Below are positions 1-7,944 of a stretch of DNA of 64,000 nucleotides, in pieces. This DNA is from Bdellovibrionaceae bacterium UBA2339 (lineage in GTDB: Bacteria > Bdellovibrionota > Bdellovibrionia > Bdellovibrionales > JAMPXM01): the NCBI GenBank assembly GCA_002344785.1, contig DDUL01000028.1, positions 16,838-80,837 on the forward strand. The letters are read 5' to 3'. The notes below the pieces were generated by a model that was given only the letters and a program-made list of their open reading frames with translations, had not been told where the DNA came from and ran no database searches. The stretch's first letter is position 1; each line of letters opens with the position of its first letter. Both the position numbers and the translations under genes were made by a program.

Positions 1-486
1 CCGGTGCACATGATCGAAACCATCAACAAACTGGTGCGCACGTCGCGCTACTTGGTGCAGGAGCTGGGTCGCGAGCCCACGCCCGAAGAGATCGCGGAGA
101 AGATGGATATGCCTGTGGATAAAGTCCGCAAGGTGCAGAAGATCGCGAAAGAACCGATCTCATTGGAAACACCGGTGGGTGAAGAAGAAGATTCGCATCT
201 TGGCGACTTCTTGCCGGACACCAAAGTCATTAATCCCGCTGAAGCGATTGTGAACTTGAACCTCGCCGAACAAACTCGGCGCGTGCTTTCAACACTCACG
301 CCGCGTGAGGAAAAGGTATTGCGCATGCGTTTCGGGATCGGCGAAGAGTCTGACCACACGCTTGAGGAAGTGGGCCAGGATTTCAACGTGACTCGGGAGC
401 GGATCCGACAGATCGAAGCCAAAGCGCTTCGTAAACTTCGTCATCCGTCGCGCTCGTCTAAGCTTAAAACCTTCATGGATGGCTGA
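1..486 (+). CDS. rpoD: RNA polymerase primary sigma factor, C-terminal part (5' truncated by window)
   Basis: The reading frame is open from base 1 and ends at TGA 484-486, so only the last 161 residues are present. They cover sigma-70 regions 3 and 4. The opening VHMIETINKL stretch is the end of the region 2.4/3.0 junction, LGREPTPEEIAEKM belongs to region 3, and region 4 carries LTPREEKVLRMRFG and the helix-turn-helix VTRERIRQIEAKALRKLRHP that contacts the -35 element. This high match to the primary-sigma consensus argues for the housekeeping factor, not an alternative sigma. A strong intrinsic terminator follows within 25 bases, so rpoD is the last gene of its transcript. Confidence 0.97.
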   Translation, partial: PVHMIETINKLVRTSRYLVQELGREPTPEEIAEKMDMPVDKVRKVQKIAKEPISLETPVGEEEDSHLGDFLPDTKVINPAEAIVNLNLAEQTRRVLSTLTPREEKVLRMRFGIGEESDHTLEEVGQDFNVTRERIRQIEAKALRKLRHPSRSSKLKTFMDG

Positions 487-510
487 TCGCTTCGTCGTGT
501 GAAGCGAAAT

Positions 511-546
511 AAAAAACCCCGAGTGTTTTGCACTCGGGGTTTTTGT
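511..546 (+). terminator. Rho-independent terminator after rpoD
   Basis: An AAAACCCCGAGTG / CACTCGGGGTTTT inverted repeat with a 5-base loop (TTTTG) runs straight into a T tract. The A tract on the other side makes it potentially bidirectional, so it could also end the minus-strand gene at 580-1020. Confidence 0.93.
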
Positions 547-579
547 TTTCTGGGTCCGCGCCCGAAATCAGAACCAGAA

Positions 580-1020
580 TCAAAAGCTGAACTGGCAGCT
601 GGTGTTGGAGTCGTAGAGTCGGCCATTGCGAAAGCCGAGTTCGTGCGACTCGAGGCTAAAGTCGGCGGTGTAACCGGTTTGTGAGTTTGTGGCGGTGCCG
701 GAGATCTCGGGGAACTCGGCCGCAGCCCATGTGAAACTGCCTGGGCAAGGTTGCTGGCGGTCCGGCCTGTCGACATTCACCTCCAGATCGAGCGCGTAAA
801 AGAGGCCGGCGAAGGCGAGTGAGGCTTTGGAGGTGTACTGACAGTTCCAGCTGTCTTCTTCGCCGAGTGCCCATCGGCTCGCATCATCTTCGAATTCAAA
901 GATGGCGTCGTAGGCTGGGCCTTGCAGTTCGCATTGCACTTTGGCGGTGGTGCTGAGTGCGGATGCGGGCGAGGCGGTGACCAGAATCGCGGCGAGGATC
1001 AGCAGGGAAATTCTTTGCAT
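580..1020 (-). CDS. Hypothetical exported protein (146 aa)
   Basis: I do not recognise this family. ATG at 1020-1018 has a GGAG box 6 bases upstream. Residues 1-21 form a signal peptide (basic start, LLILAAILVTA core, cleavage after SPASA). The mature part is acidic, with several aromatic residues and four cysteines, which suggests a small disulfide-stabilised periplasmic or secreted protein. It converges on rpoD and shares its terminator. The minus-strand peptidase gene lies just upstream with a 39-base gap, so the two may be cotranscribed. The function is unknown. Confidence 0.7.
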   Translation of the reverse strand: MQRISLLILAAILVTASPASALSTTAKVQCELQGPAYDAIFEFEDDASRWALGEEDSWNCQYTSKASLAFAGLFYALDLEVNVDRPDRQQPCPGSFTWAAAEFPEISGTATNSQTGYTADFSLESHELGFRNGRLYDSNTSCQFSF

Positions 1021-1059
1021 GATAACTCCGATCTTGGTTGGGGATCTTTGTGTTGAGAA

Positions 1060-2088
1060 TCAGTGTTTAAAAATGCTCCAGACAGCTTCTTGAACAGCGT
1101 CACCGGCGACAAGTCCGAGGTTCAGGGCCATGTTGGAGTCGGCCGAGCCCACGGGCTTTGTCGTGATCACGTAGAAGGCGTCGCCGTCGCGCGATGTTTG
1201 AAAGGGCTCGATCACTTTTCCGAGGGCGGCGTGTGCCGTCATCGCAATGTGTTTGAGCTCCATGCGACTCAGTGGCGCATCGGTGATGAGAGCTGTGAGT
1301 GTGGAGTTGAGTTCGTTGGAGGCGGGGAACTTGACGACGGATTCGCCCTGCAAAATGGCTTTCGGAATGCTTCGTCTTTGATTTTCTTTTTTCTTGTGGC
1401 TACCCGCGATCACTTGTCCGCTTCGTCCCAGAACATTTCCCGCCGCGTTGAGGACCACGATGGCGAGCACGCGATGATTTTGATAGCGCAAGAAATGTGC
1501 GCCTTGCCCGGAGTGCTCGGCTTGATTGCGACCAAAGAGTTTGCCGACGGCAGCGCCGACGCCGGCGCCCACTCGGCCGATGGCGATTTGATTGGCTTGA
1601 GCTTGAATCGCACTTTGTCGTCCTAAGTCCGCACTGACTAAGACGCTGTTCTCGCGCAACGAGAAATCATAAATCACGGAACCGGCGACGCCGGGGATGA
1701 CAAGATCCCGCGCGCGATTGTGTCCTGCGGATTTCGCGCGAAGTTCGAAGAGGAGGCGATTGACGCCATCGGCGGCACTCAGGCCGAAGCGCGATGAGCC
1801 AGCGAACACCAGCGCATCAATCAGCGGTTGGCCGTGCGTGCCTTCGAGGGCATTGGTGTCGCGGGTGGACATGGAGCCACCGCGCAAGTCGGCGACGGCC
1901 ATGACGGACTTATCAAAGAGAATGGTGGTGACGCCCGTGGGGCCGCCAAGATCTTCAGTCGTGCCGAATTTGACTCCGGGGAAGTCGAACTTCAGCGTGC
2001 GGCGGTCGAGCTGGGCTGTTGCGGTGTGCGGCGAAGCGATTGCCCAGAGCAGGGCGACGCCAATAATGTAACGAGTGAATCGCAGCAT
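1060..2088 (-). CDS. P1/S58 family (DmpA-NylC type) N-terminal nucleophile hydrolase, exported
   Basis: The 342-residue protein begins with a signal peptide (residues 1-26, cleavage near TATAQ). It matches the P1 peptidase family, which cleaves itself and hydrolyses N-terminal residues of peptides or amide oligomers. Visible family blocks are VADLRGGSMSTRDTNALE (about 66-83), DALVFAGSSRFGLSAADGV (91-109) and the autocleavage region NSTLTALITDAPLSRMELKH, where N261/S262 would be the scissile bond and nucleophile, followed by DGDAFYVITT. I chose the ATG at 2088-2086 because it places the signal peptide correctly; a TTG start 12 codons upstream would give a poor signal. The exact substrate cannot be told from sequence. 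Confidence 0.85.
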   Translation of the reverse strand: MLRFTRYIIGVALLWAIASPHTATAQLDRRTLKFDFPGVKFGTTEDLGGPTGVTTILFDKSVMAVADLRGGSMSTRDTNALEGTHGQPLIDALVFAGSSRFGLSAADGVNRLLFELRAKSAGHNRARDLVIPGVAGSVIYDFSLRENSVLVSADLGRQSAIQAQANQIAIGRVGAGVGAAVGKLFGRNQAEHSGQGAHFLRYQNHRVLAIVVLNAAGNVLGRSGQVIAGSHKKKENQRRSIPKAILQGESVVKFPASNELNSTLTALITDAPLSRMELKHIAMTAHAALGKVIEPFQTSRDGDAFYVITTKPVGSADSNMALNLGLVAGDAVQEAVWSIFKH

Positions 2089-2099
2089 GTGTTTTAGCT

Positions 2100-2128
2100 T
2101 TGTGAGTTCAGCGCGAAAACGCAATGAT
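2100..2128 (+). promoter_or_regulatory. Candidate sigma-70 promoter for the CAU tRNA
   Basis: TTGTGA (2100-2105) and AATGAT (2123-2128) are separated by exactly 17 bases, and the tRNA begins 27 bases after the -10 hexamer. Both hexamers match the consensus only partly, so this is a suggestion. Confidence 0.3.
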
Positions 2129-2155
2129 CTTCGTGTGTGACTTGCTCAGTGCGAC

Positions 2156-2232
2156 GGGGGCTTAGCTTAGTTGGTTAAAGCATCCGGCTCATAACCGGTG
2201 GATCGCAGGTTCGAGTCCTGCAGCCCCTACCA
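2156..2232 (+). tRNA. tRNA with CAU anticodon (tRNA-Met or lysidine-modified tRNA-Ile2)
   Basis: A complete cloverleaf can be drawn. The acceptor GGGGGCT pairs with AGCCCCT (the first pair is G-U), with D stem GCTT/AAGC, anticodon loop CTCATAA, T arm GCAGG-TTCGAGT-CCTGC, discriminator A and an encoded CCA at 2230-2232. The first pair of the anticodon stem is T-T, so four good pairs remain. The anticodon is CAU. The initiator feature of an unpaired first acceptor pair plus three G-C anticodon-stem pairs is absent, so it is an elongator Met or an Ile2 tRNA. Sequence alone does not decide which, since that depends on TilS recognition. Confidence 0.93.
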
Positions 2233-2241
2233 CTCAATCTA

Positions 2242-2271
2242 GAGCCGACCAAAAGGTCGGCTTTAATATTT
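2242..2271 (+). terminator. Intrinsic terminator after the tRNA
   Basis: GCCGACC-AAAA-GGTCGGC is a perfect 7-bp stem followed by TTTAATATTTT. A near-identical copy recurs at 2427-2456. Confidence 0.85.
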
Positions 2272-2426
2272 TGAGTGGGCAGCAGGACTCGAAGCGAGCG
2301 CGCCGCCACCCAGTGGGTGGTGAGCGAGCGTGATGCGAGCGAAAGGCGCGCGAGGGTGGTCAGGCGGAGCGATCACGTGAAGTGATCGCGAGCGCTTGAC
2401 CGAGCCTGCAGCCCCTACCAATCACA

Positions 2427-2456
2427 GAGCCGACAAAAAGGTCGGCTTTAATATTT
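2427..2456 (+). terminator. Second copy of the tRNA terminator
   Basis: GCCGAC-AAAAAG-GTCGGC followed by TTTAATATTTT. It differs from the first copy by one base in the upstream arm, which shortens the stem to 6 bp. Confidence 0.75.
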
Positions 2457-2651
2457 TGAGTGGGCAAACGTCATGATGAGTGTGAGCGAATGTCGCAATT
2501 TGCCGAGCGATGTAAAATGTTGGAAACTTGTGTGCGTTGCGATTCGCCTAAGAAGGCTGCGTGTCGTAAGTGTGCGATGATTGCTTCAGCAAACGGCATT
2601 CGCTAGACCCTCAATCTGAAATCGACATCAAGCTCACGAGGGGGGTGCATT

Positions 2652-3875
2652 ATGAACTTTATGAAGCTGATCTTGGCTGTTGTGATTCTGTTTGCGAATG
2701 GAATCGCTCAAGCGCAAACGGAAGTGGATCGATGGAACGATGTCACGTTGAGCGCGATTCGCACCGCTCGCCTCACGCCGCCGCTGTCATCGCGTGCTTT
2801 GGCGATGGTTCACGTGGCCATGTTCGAAGCTGCAAATTCTATCGACCAGCGCTACGCGCCCTACGCAAAGTATGATTCCAAGGCGACTCGTGATCTGTCG
2901 ATGGAAGTGGCGATGGCCTCTGCCGCTCGACAAATCCTGAAGGATATCTTTCCTCTGCAGAAGTATTTCTTTGAACGGACCTACGACGTGGGGACTCAGG
3001 CCCTCAAGGGATTGCCCCAATATGCGGCTTCGGTTGATCTTGGTCAGCGCGTGGCTAAACAGCTCATTCAGGACCGTGCCGTAGACCTTGAATTCGCAAA
3101 AATGGAAGAATATTTCCAGCTGCCCGCGCCGGGGCGTTGGATCCCTACTTTGCCTACCTATGAGTCGCCGCTGTTCCCTCGCTGGGGCGAAGTGAAGCCG
3201 TTTGCCCTGACGAATGGCGCCATGTTTCGTCTGGCGCCACCGCCGACCCTGAACAGCGCCGTTTATCGTCGTGATTTGCAGGAAGTCCGAGAGTTGGGAG
3301 CGAAGAACAGCGTACTGCGCACGGCCGAGCAAACTGAGATTGCTCGCTTTTGGGCCGATGGAAGTGGAACGAGCACGCCGCCAGGACATTTCAACTTGAT
3401 CGCTCGCACTTACATTCGTCATCAGAACTTGGATCTCTTGGATTCGGCGCGCGCGATGGCGCTCTTCAATATTGCAATGGCGGATGCCGCGATCGCTTGC
3501 TGGGACAGCAAGTATGCGTATTGGATGTGGCGTCCCGTAACCGCAATTCGGGATGGCGAGGGCGACGCGACTTGGGAGCCATTGTTGTTTACTCCTTATT
3601 TCCCCGAATACTCGAGTGGACACAGCACATTTTCGGCAGCTGGCGCCACGGTATTGGAACAGCTCTTCAACGGCGGACAGATTCCTTTCTCGATTCAGTC
3701 TGAAGGATTGCCGGGAGTAACGCGTAGCTTTTTGAACGTTCGTGCGGCCGCTGAGGAAGCGGGACGCAGTCGAATTTATGGCGGAATTCACTTTGAATTT
3801 AGCAATGTGGCCGCTCAGCATATGGGAAATGCGATTGGCGTCTTTGTGGTGTCAAACGTACTGCAGAAACGATAG
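2652..3875 (+). CDS. Exported vanadium-dependent haloperoxidase (PAP2/VHPO superfamily)
   Basis: The 407-residue protein starts at ATG 2652 behind a GAGGGGGG ribosome binding site and has a signal peptide (1-22). It has the full set of vanadate-binding residues with the spacing of the chloroperoxidase family: K287 and R294 seven apart in SKYAYWMWRPVTAIR, the S322-G323-H324 loop in PEYSSGHST, and R374 with H380 six apart in GRSRIYGGIHF. Such enzymes use peroxide to oxidise halide ions and halogenate organic molecules; related acid phosphatases share the same pocket. Length and the AMADAAIACWDSKYAYW block fit bacterial haloperoxidases better than phosphatases. The next gene overlaps its stop codon, so the two products are made together. 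Confidence 0.88.
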   Translation: MNFMKLILAVVILFANGIAQAQTEVDRWNDVTLSAIRTARLTPPLSSRALAMVHVAMFEAANSIDQRYAPYAKYDSKATRDLSMEVAMASAARQILKDIFPLQKYFFERTYDVGTQALKGLPQYAASVDLGQRVAKQLIQDRAVDLEFAKMEEYFQLPAPGRWIPTLPTYESPLFPRWGEVKPFALTNGAMFRLAPPPTLNSAVYRRDLQEVRELGAKNSVLRTAEQTEIARFWADGSGTSTPPGHFNLIARTYIRHQNLDLLDSARAMALFNIAMADAAIACWDSKYAYWMWRPVTAIRDGEGDATWEPLLFTPYFPEYSSGHSTFSAAGATVLEQLFNGGQIPFSIQSEGLPGVTRSFLNVRAAAEEAGRSRIYGGIHFEFSNVAAQHMGNAIGVFVVSNVLQKR

Positions 3876-4531
3876 TGGACAAGATTGTTTGGCATTTTGA
3901 GACGAAGGCCTCGGAAGATCGTCTGTCCGAGGCCCGTGAGTTTGCTCGGCGGATGGCGCATCGGCGATCCATCCGCGAGTTTGATCCCGACGTTCAGATC
4001 TCCGACCAAATTATTGAAGCTTGCATTCAGGCTGCGGCACAAGCTCCGAGCGGAGCGAATCGCCAACCATGGCACTTTGCTGTCGTGAAGTCGCATGAGA
4101 TGAAATTGCAATTGCGAGATCTCGCGGAAGAAGTCGAGCGAGATTTCTACACCTCCGAAAAGTTCGCGAACTGGCGGGATGATATCCAGCACATTTCGAC
4201 GGGGTGGAGTAAGCCACATTTCACAGATTGTTCGCACATCATCGTACCCTTCATGCAAATGCGACGATTGGGCGATGAGATCACGGAACCCAATTACTAT
4301 CCAAAGGAGTCCGTGGGATTGGCGACGGGCTTCCTCTTGGCGGCACTCGAATTGGCGGGCACCGCCACGCTCGTTCACACGCCACACAATATGAACTTTC
4401 TGAACTCGCTTTTGGGGCGGCCCAATCACGAACGCGCTTTTGTCCTCGTGATTGTCGGTGCGCCACGCCAGCCTGCTCGTGTTCCGAATCTAACTCGTAA
4501 GACTTTGGCGGAGATCAGCAGCTGGTACTAA
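3875..4531 (+). CDS. Nitroreductase-fold flavoprotein, iodotyrosine deiodinase (halotyrosine dehalogenase)-like
   Basis: The 218-residue FMN protein starts at GTG 3875, overlapping the haloperoxidase TAG by one base, with no own ribosome binding site; translation is probably coupled. It has RRSIREFD (FMN phosphate binding), QAPSGANRQPWHF, and the late block LLAALELAGTATLVHTP...LLGRP..HER. These match the iodotyrosine deiodinase branch more closely than ordinary nitroreductases. From memory, the three residues that clamp the zwitterion of halotyrosine in that enzyme are E-x3-Y and a Lys 21 residues after the Tyr. Here E88, Y92 and K113 keep exactly that spacing. No signal peptide is present, so it is cytoplasmic. 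The exact substrate is inferred. Confidence 0.82.
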   Translation: MDKIVWHFETKASEDRLSEAREFARRMAHRRSIREFDPDVQISDQIIEACIQAAAQAPSGANRQPWHFAVVKSHEMKLQLRDLAEEVERDFYTSEKFANWRDDIQHISTGWSKPHFTDCSHIIVPFMQMRRLGDEITEPNYYPKESVGLATGFLLAALELAGTATLVHTPHNMNFLNSLLGRPNHERAFVLVIVGAPRQPARVPNLTRKTLAEISSWY

Positions 4532-4886
4532 AGGTTCTCAACGACCGTTGCGGGGATGATTTCCTCCACTCCGTATAGGGTCTAATCTGGACTTAATCGA
4601 AGGGCTCGAGAATCTCCGTAGCAAAATGTTGGGGTAATTGTCGCAAAATACCCTCAAAGCTGGCCGACCAAACTTTCGACAATACTGAAATGGTTTCGGG
4701 GCCGATTCTGGGCGTCGAATTGAAATCTCGTCGATGAGGGTGATGGGGCCGGTGGCCTCGCGCGTGTTCATCTGCGGAGAGTTGCGCCTGAGCGACTGAT
4801 GAGGCGGCAGGGGCGCGCATGGCCTTTGGCACAATATTCGAAGACGCCTTGAGGTTCTGAGCAAAGAACTTTTGAGGAGGCCGCCG
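4532..4886. other. Intergenic region, 355 bases
   Basis: It lies between the deiodinase-like gene and the PBP4 gene. The only clear signal is the GAGGAGG ribosome binding site at 4874-4880 for the next gene. A minus-strand open frame (4538-4864) has an arginine/proline-rich composition typical of chance antisense frames and no good start signal. I see no terminator with a T tract. Confidence 0.5.
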
Positions 4887-6680
4887 GTGCGACGACTGAA
4901 TGAGCAACATGGGATGAGTGCGATCGTGCCGTCGATGCGTGCGTTGAGCTTCGGGCGAACTCCATTTCAGCGGAGCTTGATGGGGCTGGTGGCAGTCGGT
5001 TTGGTGACGGCTTGCTCGCCGAACACGGCGGATCGCGAGTGGAAAGCTTTGGTGGGGCAGACGCAAGTTTACTTTGGCAGCGGCGAAGTTCAGTTGGATC
5101 TCCATGAGATTGCGTCGACGGCGGCGCTGGACCCGGGCGTGGATGAAGATGATGGGCACGAGACGGAGCTTCCGGCGAGCAATCGTCGCGTGTTGACGGA
5201 AGTCGCAGATGCTCCGGAGCGGAGGAACTCGGCGCCCGTGGCCTCGACGCCGCGGCCTCGGCCGACGCCTCCGCAAGATATTGTGTCGGTGGTGATGCGC
5301 TCGCGCGAGATCTCGGTGGGCATGACGGCTTCGCCCCAGGGGGCTCGGCAGCAGAATGTCGGTTCGACTTATGTTCCAGCATCCACGACGAAGGTGATTT
5401 CGACGGCGATCGCGCTCAAAGAGTTGGGGCCGCATTTTCGCTTTAAGACGGAATTGTTGTGGGTCGCGAATGAAGGTGTCGCGGATCGCGTGGTGGTGAT
5501 TGCGGATGGCGATCCGTCGCCGGGGCGTCGTGGGCGCTTGGTGGCGGATGTGCGACGTTTTGAGAAAATGGCGAAGGCGATGGCCGAGGCCGGTGTGAAG
5601 GAGATTCGCGGGTCGCTGACTTTGGTGGCGAGCGATGAGCGAATGCGCGACCCGACGTATGCGGAAGGCGTGGCGGATGAAGATCTCAAGGAGTGTTACG
5701 GCTCCATGCCGGGTGCGTTTAATTTTCGTACGAACTGCGCGATCGGGCGCATTCACTCGCAGCGCGGACTACAGTGGGAATCCGCTTCCATCGAGTTTCC
5801 TGTGGAAATTGGAACTGTGGCAGGGAATCGCAATTCGTTGGGACTTGAGGCGCACTTAAATCCGCTTCGTGGTCTTGAGAAGTATCGCGTGCGCGGAACT
5901 TTCAACTCTAAGGCGCCCAGCCAAGTTTCATTGCGCTTGCCGATCGGCGATGCGTCCGCGTGGTATGCGGAGCAGCTGGTGACGGCTTTGCGAGCGGAGA
6001 AGATTCAAGTTCGCGGTGAACAGGTGGTGGCGCGACCGAATTCACAGCAGCGCGCCGAGGCGCTCGGGCTTGTGCAAAGTCGGTCGGTGCAGAGATTCGC
6101 GGTTGAGTCGGCGGACTTGGCGGAAATCGTCGAGGCGATCAATAAGCCAAGCGATAATTTTTTGGCGGAGATTGTGTTTCTGCGGACGGCAGCCAAGTCG
6201 GGCGCGACCAACGAAAGTTTGCGAACGCAAGCTGAAGAGCTCACGCGCGTGCATGTTCGCGAGTGGATGAAGCGCGAGGGTCATGAGGCTTGGGCTGATG
6301 AGTTGCGCTTCATCGATGGATCTGGACTTTCCACTTTCAATCGCGCAACGCCGCGGGCGTTCTTGGCATTGCTTCGACAGCTGACGCGTGAGCCGACTTT
6401 CCCCGTGCTCTGGGACAGCTTGCCGGTGGCCGGTGAGGAAGGAACTTTGGAAGGCCGAATGCGAGGGACCTTAGCTGAAGGCCGCGTGCGCGCGAAGACC
6501 GGGACGCTTTCAGGTTCTTATCAGTTGGTCGGCTATGTGCCACGCGTGCGCAGCGGGCAAACGGAGTATGTACCCTTCGTGATTTTGACTTCGACGACGC
6601 CGCGACATCGTTCGCGCGTGCGAGCATTTCAAGATGCGATTGTCGCGCGATTGGCGGATCTGGTGCAGAACCAACGATGA
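4887..6680 (+). CDS. dacB: D-alanyl-D-alanine carboxypeptidase/endopeptidase, PBP4 family, lipoprotein
   Basis: The protein trims peptidoglycan stem peptides as a DD-carboxypeptidase/endopeptidase of peptidase family S13. GTG 4887 is the likely start because GAGGAGG lies 6 bases upstream; this gives 597 residues. A lipoprotein signal ends in LVTAC (C43), so the enzyme is membrane-anchored on the periplasmic side. Residues about 50-130 form a Pro/Asp-rich linker. The three penicillin-binding motifs are all present: S166-T-T-K169, S422-D423-N424 and K537-T538-G539. The long insertion between the first two motifs is typical of PBP4. The lipid anchor is less usual, since E. coli DacB is soluble. 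It appears to be monocistronic. Confidence 0.9.
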   Translation: MRRLNEQHGMSAIVPSMRALSFGRTPFQRSLMGLVAVGLVTACSPNTADREWKALVGQTQVYFGSGEVQLDLHEIASTAALDPGVDEDDGHETELPASNRRVLTEVADAPERRNSAPVASTPRPRPTPPQDIVSVVMRSREISVGMTASPQGARQQNVGSTYVPASTTKVISTAIALKELGPHFRFKTELLWVANEGVADRVVVIADGDPSPGRRGRLVADVRRFEKMAKAMAEAGVKEIRGSLTLVASDERMRDPTYAEGVADEDLKECYGSMPGAFNFRTNCAIGRIHSQRGLQWESASIEFPVEIGTVAGNRNSLGLEAHLNPLRGLEKYRVRGTFNSKAPSQVSLRLPIGDASAWYAEQLVTALRAEKIQVRGEQVVARPNSQQRAEALGLVQSRSVQRFAVESADLAEIVEAINKPSDNFLAEIVFLRTAAKSGATNESLRTQAEELTRVHVREWMKREGHEAWADELRFIDGSGLSTFNRATPRAFLALLRQLTREPTFPVLWDSLPVAGEEGTLEGRMRGTLAEGRVRAKTGTLSGSYQLVGYVPRVRSGQTEYVPFVILTSTTPRHRSRVRAFQDAIVARLADLVQNQR

Positions 6681-6701
6681 AGATCGCTTTGTTTGGGCGA
6701 C

Positions 6702-7835
6702 TCAGCGTCGTAGGCCGTCGACTCCGCCTCGAATGACAAAGGGACGCGTGATCGGCTGATTATAAATACTCTTGAGTCCCATGAGCACGCGCACATCGGC
6801 TTCATTGTCGCCGATGACAGCAAGCAATGCCGAGTTCAACTGAATTTGTGACCAGTCTCCTGCGGCGACGCCAGTAAGAACGGTGTTGGTTTCAAGCTTT
6901 GTCGGCGCCTTGGCGTCCGAGGCGATGGGAACGTTGAGCAAAGTTCCGTTGCCGATTTGTCCTGTCAAAAAAGCGCGATCGCGAGCGAAGGTCGCCGGGT
7001 CCCTGACGTCGATCAAGATGGCATCGCGGCGAGTTTCTCGAGCGAAATTCAGAAAGCGATCCAGTGGCAAGTGATCTCCGGCCATCGAGTAGATCAAGCG
7101 CTGAGCGTGCGCGATCACGGGAGGTCGATTGTCAGTCGGTGGCGGATCAAGCTTGGTGACCTGCGCGATGATGCGACTTGTGAAGCCGGGTCGAATGCGC
7201 GTGAGAACTGACAACCACATTTCTAGGCCGCGACGAGTGACTCCGAAGAGCTCGGCGAGATCTTGTGTGACGTGAGAGTACTGATCGAGCTCGAGCAGTC
7301 CTTCCACGCGAAACATACCATGGTCGGTCACTTCAATGTCGCCCTTCGGTGACGAAGAGCTGACGAGTTCAAGATCACCGCCTCGAACCAAGCAGATTCC
7401 TGACCAAAGATTGGGAACGAAGACGATGTTCTGAGTGCCGGCCTTGAGGGCTGCGAGTTGGTCCGACAAAACGCCAGCGCCAAAAGTCGGCGGGCGAAAG
7501 CGACACGCGCTGGTTGAAGAGACGCGAATGTTCTTCAGGCCGACGGTCTTTTCGTTCCAGCGATCAATGTTGATATTGAGGTTGGGGCGTTCGCCTTTGC
7601 TGAGCTGTTCGGTTGCGGCGGCTAAGTCGACGCCTTCTTTCTCGAGCTCGGGATTTAGGCCGGTAAACACCGCGGAGAGAGGTGCGTCGAAGTTCTCCGA
7701 ATTCGCGCCGCCCGTCGGAGGGAACACATCCGATTTGGCGATCTGAATGTTTGAAGATTTAAAAATGAAGTAGCCACCGCCAACAAAGGCGATCAGCAAG
7801 ACCACGAAGAATATCGTGACGATTGTCTTATTCAT
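6702..7835 (-). CDS. Membrane-anchored protein with C-terminal rhodanese-like fold lacking the catalytic Cys
   Basis: ATG 7835-7833 gives 377 residues starting with one membrane helix (about 4-27, TIVTIFFVVLLIAFVGGGYF), so most of the protein faces the periplasm. The central part, with a block reading NIVFVPNLWSGICLVRGGD and LFGVTRRGLEMWLSVL, resembles nothing I can name with certainty. The C-terminal 120 residues contain RRDAILIDVRDPATFARDR, the usual start of a rhodanese domain. However, the active-site loop reads LLAVIGDNEADVR with no cysteine, so sulfur transfer is unlikely. It converges on dacB with 21 bases between the stops and no clear terminator. It may be a binding or regulatory domain protein. 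Confidence 0.7.
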   Translation of the reverse strand: MNKTIVTIFFVVLLIAFVGGGYFIFKSSNIQIAKSDVFPPTGGANSENFDAPLSAVFTGLNPELEKEGVDLAAATEQLSKGERPNLNINIDRWNEKTVGLKNIRVSSTSACRFRPPTFGAGVLSDQLAALKAGTQNIVFVPNLWSGICLVRGGDLELVSSSSPKGDIEVTDHGMFRVEGLLELDQYSHVTQDLAELFGVTRRGLEMWLSVLTRIRPGFTSRIIAQVTKLDPPPTDNRPPVIAHAQRLIYSMAGDHLPLDRFLNFARETRRDAILIDVRDPATFARDRAFLTGQIGNGTLLNVPIASDAKAPTKLETNTVLTGVAAGDWSQIQLNSALLAVIGDNEADVRVLMGLKSIYNQPITRPFVIRGGVDGLRR

Positions 7836-7944
7836 GAGACAATGTTGGGCGATTTTCCTTCTATTGGGTAGGTTCTTTGCGGAGAAGTTGCGTTGAGGTA
7901 CTGGAAGTGGCGAGAGGATTGAGTGTGCCGAAGGTGAATCTTCC

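Larger units (their letters stand above)
2217..2466 (+). repeat. Duplicated tRNA 3' end plus terminator, separated by a structured palindromic spacer
   Basis: The last 16 bases of the tRNA (CCTGCAGCCCCTACCA, 2217-2232) recur exactly at 2405-2420. The following terminator and the tail AATATTTTGAGTGGGC (ending 2280) recur at 2426-2465. The spacer 2281-2404 opens with GCAGGACTCGAA, the reverse complement of the tRNA T arm. It contains the perfect hairpins CCACCC-AGT-GGGTGG and GCGATCAC-GTGAA-GTGATCGC, plus facing GCGCGCC/GGCGCGC arms, so it could fold as a long branched hairpin. It encodes no plausible protein. See findings. Confidence 0.85.

Noticed and set aside
2217..2420. Reading the duplicated tRNA 3' ends as attL/attR of an integrated element.
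   Set aside because: The interval is only about 190 bases and holds no gene, and the copy includes the terminator and tail; a palindromic tRNA-linked repeat explains it better than an integrated phage or island.
4593..5756. Long minus-strand open frame (387 codons) antisense to dacB.
   Set aside because: It is rich in Arg, His and Pro, typical of the shadow frame of a GC-rich gene, and dacB on the plus strand has all three catalytic motifs.
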